64,000 nt of DNA. Origin: Cladorhizidae sp. MBARI D1340-BT2. Its lineage: Eukaryota; Porifera; Demospongiae; Poecilosclerida; Cladorhizidae. A program made the position numbers and the translations under genes. Shown piece after piece: positions 1 to 11,589 of the stretch. Where the stretch lies: NCBI GenBank assembly GCA_028752905.1, contig JAQNBH010000007.1, positions 15,863,233 through 15,927,232 of the forward strand, read 5' to 3'. Below the pieces are notes generated by a model. It was not told where the DNA came from and searched no databases. It was given only the letters and a program-made list of their open reading frames with translations. Each line of letters opens with the position of its first letter. Position 1 is the stretch's first letter.

Positions 1-49
1 GGGTCCAGTGCACCTGTGAACCTAGTGGTCCTGGGTCCAGTGCATCACT

Positions 50-305
50 TGCTGGTCTGAGTGAGACATCACTTGCTGGTCTGAGTGAGAGGTCACTTGC
101 TGGTCTGAGTGAGACGTCACTTGCTGGTCTGAGTGAGACGTCACTTGCTGGTCTGAGTGAGACATCACTTGCTGGTCTGAGTGAGACGTCACTTGCTGGT
201 CTGAGTGAGACATCACTTGCTGGTCTGAGTGAGACGTCACTTGCTGGTCTGAGTGACTTGCTGGTCTGAGTGAGACGTCACTTGCTGGTCTGAGTGAGAC
301 GTCAC
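50..305. repeat. 24-bp minisatellite, about 10-11 copies
   Basis: Head-to-tail copies of a 24-bp unit containing 'cttgctggtctgagtgaga', with small substitutions (gacgtc/gacatc) and one shortened unit near 250. The period is a multiple of three, so one minus-strand frame stays open through it. That frame is repeat-driven and I do not call it a gene. The first 50 bases carry a shorter 'gggtccagtgca' duplication. Confidence 0.95.
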
Positions 306-443
306 TAGGAGAAGGAGAGCTAAACAAAAAGCAAACATTTCTGGAGTAACTAAAATATATTGGTGACATAATTAAAGGGATACTGCACACAATTGATATA
401 TAAAACATTGCACACCATCATGGCAGCATTATTATTACTTTGT

Positions 444-1141
444 CTACCTTTCTAGGATGCTCAAATCCAGCTTCGCATCTTGGCCCTCATCCTCCTCATC
501 TGACACTGACTCTGCTGGTGGTGGTGATGTCTCATCTGGTTGTGTCTCTGGTACTCCTGCTGTGAGATTGGTGTGGCTTTCTGTATTAACAGTAAAAGAA
601 AATAATAATAATCATAGAACTTATATTATTATTATTACATAATAAAAACTGACTTCCTGTGTCCATAATAAACTCTATTACGGTGAAGAGCGGCCAAGTA
701 GGTTTGTATTTTGGCCCTGCATCCCCACTCTTGCCTCCCTTAATTTTCGTTTACTGTATAAAACTTGTCACGTAGGCTTTTCCACTTGGAAGCACACATT
801 TCAGGCTCTACTTCAATCTACAAAAAGTAACAATTTCATGGACATGACCAGCGAAAATAATCATGATATTGCTCTAAAGTGCCCTGTATAGTTAGTACAT
901 AAACTGGGTGATTTTCGGGGCTCTGCTCCGTGAAATTGACATGCCCTACCCTATAGTGGCTAGTATCAGCCAGCCACTAACTACTAACAAATTAGCAAGC
1001 TACAGACCCTAAATGCTCAATCTTACCTCAATAGCAACATCTTTCCAAGCTTTCTCCCGCTTCCTTCTATCCTTGTAGCTGGGTAAGTAACATCCCATAA
1101 ACATCTGAACGCACAGCTTTAATCAACTTTTCCACATCCAT
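444..1141 (-). pseudogene. MADF-domain protein remnant, two candidate exons
   Basis: Reading leftward, an ATG at 1141 opens MDVEKLIKAVRS. After apparent frame changes it continues as RCLWDVTY and then PSYKDRRKREKAWKDVAIE, ending at a good donor at 1027/1026 (GAG|gtaaga). This is the pattern of a MADF (Myb/SANT-like) DNA-binding domain: an AVR start, an LWD core, then YKDR...AW. Two frame changes in about 35 bases suggest a decayed copy. A second candidate exon (580-444), after a cag acceptor, encodes an acidic tail ending in LDLSILER and a stop. MADF proteins are common both as host factors and as DNA-binding partners of Harbinger-type transposons. The two exons do not join in phase directly, so either an exon is missing or the gene is dead. 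Confidence 0.35.
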
Positions 1142-2880
1142 TGCAGAAGCAATCTGATACGGATGCTTGGGACGTGACGTGACGTTCGCTCTTTGCGTCA
1201 TATTGTACCAGCTTTAGGTCGGTAGATATGCTCAAAACTACTCCATCTAAATTGTGTCAACTTTGAGTTTGTTGTGAGCAATAGTAGATATGAACAACTG
1301 CTAGTATTCATCTTGTCAACCAAATCTGTAGGCTTGGGGGAGTGCTGTTGCAGCTAGCATTGTGCAGTTCTAACCCAGAGCAGTGCAGCTATGCTGTGGT
1401 TTGTATATAGCTATAATTAATATTTTACAGTACAAAATGTGAAGAATGTATACTGAAGGCATAACGGCAAGGTCTGCTGATATATAGCCTATTAAATTAA
1501 GTGTGACAATAACAACATTAACATTAACAAGTACTCATTTAATGGTTAAAGTTAGTTATGCTAGAGGGCATTGATAGTGGTATATAGGCACATGAGTCAA
1601 CTGGATCGAAGTTCTGATGGGAGTGTGTCCATGAATTCGGTTATGTGCAATTTGATGGGTTGAGGGAAGATCATCGCTAGTTCCTTTGCAAAAATACCCT
1701 CGTCCCCAGATAGCCTTAAAAGTCGGTGTCCGAGTGGTCACCAGGGGTCCTGTTCAAATACTCCAGCTAAAAAAATTGGGTCGAATGGCTATTTCATAGT
1801 AAAAAGAGGCAAGCTAACTGCCGCCGGATTTAGCGCGCACAGGCTTAATAATAAATTATTACATATAATTATTGATTTTACAGCAAGACACGTAAGCGTG
1901 GAGGATACATTGAGTGCGTTTAGAAATGTGAAAACAAATGCTGATGGTATGCCTGTAAGTCCTATAGGCACCCATTTTGTAATTAAAAGTACTTATAATT
2001 ATCTAGCGAGATTCATAATTATATAGGTTTTCCGCTATAAATTATACCGAAGCTAATGTGTATGTACTCTTGAAGCCACAGGTATGAATATGCTTTGTTC
2101 TGAAATCTGAAATTTGTGGAAATACATTTTCATTTCACAGGGAATCCTTCCCAAAATAACAAGCAGGCCTTCTGTGGTCACTGTGCTGGCTGAGTAGTTT
2201 GCCATGAATGTTCTGGAAATGATGACTGCATCCTGCACTAGTTATTGGATATAGTTATTGGACACGAGAGCTTTGCTCTGGTTAGAGGGGACTTGCAACT
2301 ACATACATTAACAATTTATTGCAATCCAACTATTCTCAGGGAATTTTATTGGGACTTCCTCACAGCACCTATGGTAGTGACACCTCAATGATCAGTGCAA
2401 TAAATGCTACAGAATATTCCCTTTTCTTTTTTCGGGGGGGGGGGGGGCAAGGGGTAGGGGGTGGCTGGGTGGGACATGTGGAGCCTCCCCTATAAGGGCA
2501 CAATATAAATTCCTTGAATCAGTGCTGAGGTTGGAAGGTCTTATGGGTAAAGCAAAGAAAAATGTTGTAGCTGCCTCACTCAACTGTGACATTTGAGGAA
2601 CAGGAGTTACATTGGAGCACAACTCTGGCTGATCACATGAGTTGACTGAAGACAAATATCTTAACTTCTAATGTCAAGGGAAACATGACAAAGACATTTT
2701 ATTTTGAGTGCATCATTTGATCAGCATGAGAGAATGTGTTTACTTAATTAAATGCTTGCCTCATCAACCCTTGGGTGATGACTTAATCTTGATATTGCTG
2801 AGTCTGTTAAGGCCATCACATGTTACAACACAGTGTTGGACTATGTAATAACAATCTAAAATCCACAGTACTAAAAATAT
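1142..2880. other. Intergenic stretch with no recognised gene
   Basis: No coding exon, RNA gene or array could be supported here. There is a 13-base G run at about 2,436-2,448. At 1,723-1,766 two short segments resemble the A and B boxes of a tRNA-Ser/Leu, but they are too close together for a tRNA. The last roughly 130 bases (2,750-2,880) match in reverse the 3' untranslated tail of the LINE copy at 55.4 kb, so they belong to the LINE remnant that follows. Confidence 0.6.
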
Positions 2881-3900
2881 ATCCACAATATTAAGTTATG
2901 AGTGTGCCGCTGTTCAAGGAGGGGGGGAGGGGAGGGGACCAAAGATCATTCCTCAGCTCACCATACAACAGTTCCTTTCTCCTCCGCCACCACTTCCCTA
3001 CCCAATACATAACACACTCACCCACCTCCTCCATCACTGCATCACTTACTTGCTCCACATCTTTCCCCAAAAGCAACCTTTCCATCCTTACCCACTCTTC
3101 TAAATTTATCCAGCCACTGTCCTGCACCTACAATTCTGCGCACCTCATCCATCAGTACCAGCCAATCCCTCTCAAATTCCCCGCACATCACCAAGAAATG
3201 TTCCACATCTTCCCTTGCTCCACTATCACACATGATACACCTCTCATCCCTAACTATCCCACATATCTTCTTATCCTCTAAGAACCCAGCTGATGCAGTC
3301 CTCAGTCAAAATTGCAACCACACACCTTCGTGACCATTGGACCTCACATAACCTCTCCACTCCTGCATCATTCTTTGCCGATTTATAAAAATTCAGCGTA
3401 CTCTTGCCATTTTCTTTCTCCTTCCAATCCTTCTCATTTCTCACCTTCACTTTCCCCTTCCATTCACTTTCCCCTTCCACTTGTGTACTGACCCAACCTC
3501 GTTGTTTATCTCATATTTTCTTGTCAAGATCTCTCTAAGTTTATTTACAACTATTTTTTTACCTGTTCCAACACCTCTAATCTCTTACCACAAAACCATC
3601 TCTTCCCTCCTCTCCTCTAGCTTTCCTCCACCCCATATCTCCCTGTACTGCCACTCCTGCTACTGTACCACTTTCCCCCAACAATCTCCTACCCACTCTC
3701 ATCTGTGCAGACTCCAACTTCTTGCAAGCATTACATCCTCCTGTCCACCACACTTCGGCTGCATGCTCCATACTAGGTCTCACTAGAAGCTCCCACACCA
3801 TTCTTCCTCTGTCTACTTCCACCTGCCTATTCACTCTACTCATCCATGTCACCTTCCAATCCACTCTTCTGCCTTCTTTGCCATCTTCTCTGAACATTAC
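2760..3900 (-). pseudogene. Non-LTR retrotransposon (LINE) 3' end, ORF2 C-terminal fragment
   Basis: Read on the minus strand, frames at 3,897-3,577 encode the segment after the reverse-transcriptase core (SMEHAAEVWWTGG, LESAQMRVGRRLLG). Frames at 3,480-2,891 encode the C-terminal zinc-knuckle region with the pattern C-x2-C-x8-H-x4-C (MCDSG...EHFLVMC). Several frameshifts separate the pieces. A second copy of the same family lies on the plus strand at 54,790-55,530 and shares both the protein tail and the 3' untranslated sequence (GTTAAG..CTCAGCAATA). Nothing of the reverse-transcriptase catalytic core or endonuclease is present, so this is a 5'-truncated dead copy. The exact clade is not determined. 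Confidence 0.75.
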
Positions 3901-4304
3901 CCCTTAGCTTCCTATCACCACCGTCATATGCCTAACTTATGTCCATGCAAGCCAGATATGAAGCTTTCTTCTCGCTCTTTCTCACTTCACAAACTCCTCT
4001 TAACACCACCCACAGATCTGAACATCTCCTCCGGCTCCCAATACAATCATTTTGGTGCTAACATGACACAAAGACTCATCTATTTTTCTGCGTGTGTGCA
4101 TGGGAGGTATATACGTGGTAAAGGGTCTGAGGCTGAAAAGGTACACAGGGGGTGGTAAGGTCCGGTGATGACCTTTTACCTATCCTCAGGCGAAAGATTG
4201 TCTGAGCGAGATGACAAGGTCGACCACCAATGTCTAGCGTTCATCCTCAATATGTTGTAGCTAGCTAAACATGTACACCTAAAGGGTCAGCAACGCTTGG
4301 TAAG

Positions 4305-7300
4305 ATGGCAATTTCTTGGAGGAGAGAGCTGCGCCCTAATTTGGAGACAAAGCCTTGGAAGGTGCTCTCCCTGGGAACCCAGCAAGAAAGCAAGAAATAC
4401 TTGATCAAGGCACTCTTTGAGGACGTGGGCTATCACGTGATGGTCTCTGATGGCTGTGGAATTTGGGAAGAAAACATTGATTCCAAGAAAGTTTTGGAGA
4501 GGCTAAAGGTACGAATCTAAAATGCTTTATCACACCTGGCCTCAATAGCTAGAAGACTAATGGGAGACTTTTATGTAATGACATAAGTTAATTTTGAAAT
4601 ATTTTGTGTTTTAGCCATGGGTGTGAAGTGCAGCCTGAAGATCGTTTCCTCTAGCTAGACCCTTTATCCCATACATACTTTCTGGGAAAGGTCCTGTTTT
4701 TGCTGATATCCTGAAAAAGTGTGTCTACAACTCCATTGGTAAGGACTATGCTGGTAAAGGGTGATCTGCCTTAAAAAGAGTGTTTTGTGATTGGCTGCAC
4801 AATTATTGAGTGCGTGACAACTGCTTGTAGGTGCATGAATCTCACTGTCATCCTTTTGCATACCACTGTGCTGGCAATCTCAACAAGTTAGAAAAGCCTG
4901 CTAAGTATCAAGAGCTTGACGGAAGAAAATTGATTGTAGCACCCACGCTTGATTACCTAGTTGCTAATGAAAACACATCATGTAGAGCAGAGCTTCCTCT
5001 AGCCACTGATACCAATTTCTAATTTCAACTGTCTAGCGCACTTTCCTAAAGAGCCACACTTACAGCAAATTCAGGTGCACATGTTCTGAGGAGTGTCTCC
5101 TTGCTTCAGCTGCAAGTAGCTTAGGCATAGATGCCTATGCAACCTTTTTAATATCAAAAGTGAGCACACGGAGAGATCTACCTTTTAAGTTATCAAGTTC
5201 ATTCAGTGGAGTGGGCAAAGTCGTAAGCACAAGTAAAAAATATATATTAGTGTTGATTTAGTCTCCCTCTTAATTAAAGGGGACTCACTAATGATCAGAG
5301 GGAAAGTTGATGTTCAAGGACCCTTAACATCTTCACTATTACCTTATGCTTACAATTTAGAGGCAAAATATCGGCCCTTTTTTTTTTGCATGCCACTGAT
5401 CCCAATGTACTTAGCTAACCTCAAACCAAGAGAAATTTATCTTTTGCCACTAAGTCTAGGGCATTGGGAGGTGACGGAGAAGTCGTGTGTGGTGTTGAAC
5501 CTGGCCCATTCATTTATTAGCACCAGCTGCCTCCTTGTCTTGAAGCTACGAAAAGTATTTCGGACGAGAAAGACTCTCCTTCTGTATGAACCACTGCGCC
5601 CATGCAATGATTACATATGTTGGGAGTGGCCAATGTAATCACTGTGTACTCCAAACTCCACCAAACTTTACTTTGCAGTTTTTGTTTGTTTGTTGCCCCC
5701 CCCCCCCCCCCCCAAAGCTGTAGTTACATGCAGTTCTTCTTGATCTGCTTTAAAATAACGATTATTGAGTCGCTGTTTCAGCCGTCATGCCTTGCCTTAA
5801 TGAGGTGAGGTGCTTTAAGTTGACCCAGCAATGGAGGGGTGCTGCAACTCTCGAGAAGTTTTCCAATGGCATGGATTGGAAAGTTGAGACAGGCATCTAC
5901 TTACCAAATTCTTTTTAGCCCTTTTTATTTTAATTTGCTATCAGGTAAACACACATTCTGCCACTCTCTGTAGTTCAGAGAGAGGGAACTGGCTACATAG
6001 TTGCTATTAGATTTCTTGACAATCTCATTTTTCTGTTCCTCATCTCCCTCCCCTCCTCCCCTAATACTGTGCAGACTTTGAACCCCAGCGTGGAAGCACC
6101 ATTAAGCGTCCTGCAGACTGCTCTGTCTTCTCACCTGGACACTCAGCAGAATGCCGCCACTTACTCCATCACGTTCGAAGCTCCTCGGGGATCTGAGGCC
6201 GTGCCTACCCATATGGACCTCACCTGTTCTGCGGAGGACCTTCAGCCCGTTCTAGCGACGATCTCCATTCAAACCACACTGTCCTCCTTGCCTCTAGACT
6301 GGCAGTTTGTCTGCACAAGGTGCAGCCCAGAGAAGGTGCATAAAGAAGATGCTCTGTTATCATGTGACACATGACACGTAGTGTTTGCATTTTACCCGGG
6401 TAAAACCTATTTAACCCAGTTTTAGGTATTTCGCCCAGGTTTTACCCCTATTTTACCCGGGGTTTTTACCCAGGTATTACCCAGTGATATAAAACACTTA
6501 TTTGTAGCCCTGTCACAGAGCCACAAGTGTCTGGTCTGGGTGGTGGTGGACACCGGAGCTATTTAACAGGCAAGCAAATACCACAGGTCATCATCATAGT
6601 AATTGTACTGCAATTACAAAAATGAGAAAGCCCAGAAACTCGTCTTCTGCCACAGGCTCCTGCGAGGACCTCGAGAGTGACTATTAAATCTGTTTAACTT
6701 GCATATCAATTGGACTTTAATCCCATAAATCTTGTTTTAATATTTAAATAAATCATTAAATAAAAAATATTTACTCTAGTCGACAACCTTGTCACTTGGT
6801 AAATAAATGCTGAGTGAAACACAGCTCCTGTTTTTGTCTAGTTCTTTACAGTTGCCATTTATTGAATGTCTTACTTCCTGATTACAGAGTTAATTTCTTA
6901 TAATATCTTTACAGTTTATGATAAATCGATTGCATCTATTATCTTATCCTGGGTTGTATCCATGTTTGAGTAAAACCTGGGTAAAAGGTCAACCTGGGTT
7001 AAACCCGGGTTACATCCAAGTCCTGGGTAAAACCTGCAAACTCTGAATTGACACGTGGTTTACTTTCCTGTTGCCTATCCAGTTCAACGAGTAGTAAAGC
7101 AGCTAGCACACGTTAGCCATAGTCCAATGTTGAGAGGCAGTAGAAACCACGCTGACCTCGCATTAGTGGTGTTGCCAATCACACGGTTTCCTGTTTGGCT
7201 CTTTCCCATTTAGCAAAACTTGGTTGCCTTGCAGCTGCTGTGTGATCACCATAAGCTTCCACCTCTGCACCATAGAGCTGTACTCCACTCTCACCAGTAT

Positions 7301-10300
7301 GCTTGGGTGGGATCCATCCTAGAAGCAACTATGTACAAACTGTAGTGCTATTGTTTACATAGGGTTCAGGATGCTACTTTATGAATCTCATTACAGCACT
7401 TTCTGTGGTATACTAGACACAAGTCATTGTAATCTCTAAATTGTATGCCAGCCAGAGAGGCCCTTCATTAAGAGTGTCTCGGCTCCTGTCGATTTTGTAC
7501 GTGATACATAGCTGTGTGGTGTTGGTCCACTGAGGGGTGTCGACCTCCTCTTTGCTGCCTTACCCCCTCCCTCCCTTCCTCCTGCCCTGTCCCCATTGTC
7601 TCTTCTTTTCATCCCACGTCCCTCACCTCCCTGCCCTCGTCCTTCCTCTTTCACTCTCTCCTGTGTATGCGTAGTTGTCTACACATCTTGTGTTGCCTCT
7701 GTTCTCCATGATGGGGGAGTTACATCGGAGGCAGCTTCATCTCTGCCAACTTCTGGCCCAGAAAGACAAGGAGCTGCAGGACTTTGGAGAGCAGGGATAC
7801 TCCGTCACAAGAAGTGGGTTAAGGCTGGGTCACATGGAGAGTAGGGAGACACTGTCACTAGAAGTGGGTTAAGGCTGGGTCACATGGAGAGTAGGGAGAC
7901 ACTGTCACTAGAAGTGGGTTAAGGCTGGGTCACATGGAGAGTAGGGAGACACTGTCACTAGAAGTGGGTTAAGGCTGGGTCACATGGAGAGTAGGGAGAC
8001 ACTGTCACTAGAAGTGGGTTAAGGCTGGGTCACATGGAGAGTAGGGAGACACTGTCACTAGAAGTGGGTTAAGGCTGGGTCACATGGAGAGTAGGGAGAC
8101 ACTGTCACTGGAAGTGGGTTAAGGCTGGGTCACATGGAGAGTAAGGGAGACACTGTCACTAGAAGTGGGTTAAGGCTGGGTCACATGGAGAGTAGGGAGA
8201 CACTGCCACTAGAAGTGGGTTAAGGCTGGGTCACATGGAGAGTAGGGAGACACTGTCACTAGAAGTGGGTTAAGGCTGGGTCACATGGAGAGTAGGGATA
8301 CTCCGTCACAAGAAGTGGGTTAAGGCTGGGTCACATGGAGAGTAGGGAGACACTGCCACTAGAAGTGGGTTAAGGCTGGGTCACATGGAGAGTAGGGAGA
8401 CACTGTCACTAGAAGTGGGTTAAGGCTGGGTCACATGGAGAGTAGGGAGACACTGTCACTAGAAGTGGGTTAAGGCTGGGTCACATGGAGAGTAGGGAGA
8501 CACTGCCACTAGAAGTGGGTTAAGGCTGGGTCACATGGAGAGTAGGGAGACACTGTCACTAGAAGTGGGTTAAGGCTGGGTCACATGGAGAGTAGGGAGA
8601 CACTGTCACTAGAAGTGGGTTAAGGCTGGGTCACATGGAGAGTAGGGAGACACTGCCACTAGAAGTGGGTTAAGGCTGGGTCACATGGAGAGTAGGGAGA
8701 CACTGTCACTAGAAGTGGGTTAAGGCTGGGTCACATGGAGAGTAAGGGAGACACTGTCACTAGAAGTGGGTTAAGGCTGGGTCACATGGAGAGTAGGGAG
8801 ACACTGTCACTAGAAGTGGGTTAAGGCTGGGTCACATGGAGAGTAGGGAGACACTGCCACTAGAAGTGGGTTAAGGCTGGGTCACATGGAGAGTAGGGAG
8901 ACACTGTCACTAGAAGTGGGTTAAGGCTGGGTCACATGGAGAGTAGGGAGACACTGTCACTAGAAGTGGGTTAAGGCTGGGGCACATGGAGAGTAGGGAG
9001 ACACTGTCACTAGAAGTGGGTTAAGGCTGGGTCACATGGAGAGTAGGGAGACACTGTCACTAGAAGTGGGTTAAGGCTGGGTCACATGGAGAGTAGGGAG
9101 ACACTGTCACTAGAAGTGGGTTAAGGCTGGGTCACATGGAGAGCAGGGAGACACTGTCACTAGAAGTGGGTTAAGGCTGGGTCACATGGAGAGTAGGGAG
9201 ACACTGTCACTAGAAGTGGGTTAAGGCTGGGTCACATGGAGAGTAGGGAGACACTGTCACTAGAAGTGGGTTAAGGCTGGGTCACATGGAGAGTAGGGAG
9301 ACACTGTCACTAGAAGTGGGTTAAGGGTTAAGGCTGGGACACCTCTCAACACTGGCTGATGTGTGGTCCCTGATGGCAATCTAGCAGCATCATAATGCCC
9401 AGCGTCGACTCACAATCTGTTCTGAACAAGGGATTAGAATCACTCCGTGTAACTTGGTGTTATGCAGTGTGATAGCAGTGCATCGGTGTTGGAGTTGTAT
9501 AGTGAACAATAGAACATATCACACACACACACACCACATAACACACCACATAGAGCACACACATCACATATCACATAACACACACCACATACACTTTTCT
9601 TGTGGCGAGAATAACTTTAAAACCGTTTGCTCATTTTTTGGGCTATGTATGTCATTTGAGAGCTCTTTTAGTACTCTGTGATATCCATGAATCAGATTTT
9701 TGTTTACACATAGCATCAGTACTAATAGTGGACCACATAGCATCAGTACTAATAGTGGACCACATAGCATCAGTACTAATAGTGGACCACATAGCATCAG
9801 TACTAATAGTGGACCACATAGCATCAGTACTAATAGTGGACCACATAGCATCAGTACTAATAGTGGACCACATAGCATCAGTACTAATACTGGACCACAT
9901 AGCATCAGTACTAATAGTGGACCACATAGCATCAGTACTAATAGTGGACCACATAGCATCAGTACTAATAGTGGACCACATAGCATCAGTACTAATAGTG
10001 GACCACATAGCATCAGTACTAATAGTGGACCACATAGCATCAGTACTAATAGTGGACCACATAGCATCAGTACTAATAGTGGACCACATAGCATCAGTAC
10101 TAATAGTGGACCACATAGCATCAGTACTAATAGTGGACCACATAGCATCAGTACTAATAGTGGACCACATAGCATCAGTACTAATAGTGGACCACATAGC
10201 ATCAGTACTAATAGTGGACCACATAGCATCAGTACTAATAGTGGACCACATAACATCAGTACTAATAGTGGACCACATAGCATCAGTACTAATAGTGGAC

Positions 10301-11558
10301 CACATAGCATCAGTACTAATAGTAGACCACATAGCATCAGTACTAATAGTGGACCACATAGCATCAGTACTAATAGTGGACCACATAGCATCAGTACTAA
10401 TAGTGGACCACATAGCATCAGTACTAATAGTGGACCACATAGCATCAGTACTAATAGTGGACCACATAGCATCAGTACTAATAGTGGACCACATAGCATC
10501 AGTACTAATAGTGGACCACATAGCATCAGTACTAATAGTGGACCACATAGCATCAGTACTAATAGTGGACCACATAGCATCAGTACTAATAGTGGACCAC
10601 ATAGCATCAGTACTAATAGTGGACCACATAGCATCAGTACTAATAGTGGACCACATAGCATCAGTACTAATAGTGGACCACATAGCATCAGTACTAATAG
10701 TGGACCACATAGCATCAGTACTAATGCCACATAGCATCAGTACTAATAGTGGATCACATAGCACACACACAAACACACACACCAACCCTTGCCACTCTCA
10801 ATGCACTGCTTGGCTGCCTGTTCAGAGCTCTTTATTCCCTATCATGACCCCTCCCACCCTCAGAGTATTTGAAGACGGCAGTGTTTATGCCGAGTGCCTT
10901 CGAGAACGAGATGATCACATCGGCCGAGTTTGAAGGTGTGGCATGCCAGGATTTGCAGGTGCTAGCCACTTCAGCCAATCAACGACTCTACAGGGACGTT
11001 GCCATGGCAAGGAGGTGGAGCAGGAACAAGGAAGATGTGTCAGTGGGTGGGTGAACTTACTTGCATGAAGACTCTTACGCTAGGTGGGAGGGGTGGGTGG
11101 GTGGGAGGGGTGGGTGGGAAAGGAGGATATTTGGTGTACCCAAAATTATTTCCATGGTCCTCCCTCCCACCTTTAAGACAAAACACTTTAAGAAGGGCCA
11201 GATATCAGCGATGCTCAAAATCTTGTTCTCAAGATTAAAACATAACAAAAACACGATGTTACATGATAATAATTGATATCTTGCCGAGGGTGGGCATTTC
11301 TATCAGCGAGGAGGAGGATGTCCCCCCCTTTCCACTCCTTCTTCCTGCACGACATGATGATGTAATTCATTGTTGTCTCATGTCTTGCAGTTCCTTCTTC
11401 ATAATGGATATGCCTTAGTGAAGGGTTCATGGAATACTGAGAGTGGTCAAAGGCCAACGAAACGCTTGAACTTGCTGTGCATCCTCCATTCAAGCAACTA
11501 AGAAGCTCTCAACGCACGTTTTAGCTGGGATTGAGCTTTGGTTGTTGTGTGTGTGTGT

Positions 11559-11589
<31 letters not shown>

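Noticed and set aside
1723..1766. tRNA-Ser/Leu-like A box (tgtccgagtgg) and B-box-like text (gttcaaatac)
   Set aside because: The boxes are too close, there is no acceptor stem and no cloverleaf can be drawn. At most a SINE scrap.
5291..5638. 115-codon plus-strand frame in XLF intron 1
   Set aside because: No domain and no splice support. It contains poly-T-derived text and lies beside a foldback arm.
9564..10933. Open frames of 344-443 codons on both strands
   Set aside because: They are translations of the 27-bp minisatellite, whose period is a multiple of three. They lie between two XLF exons and have no domain.
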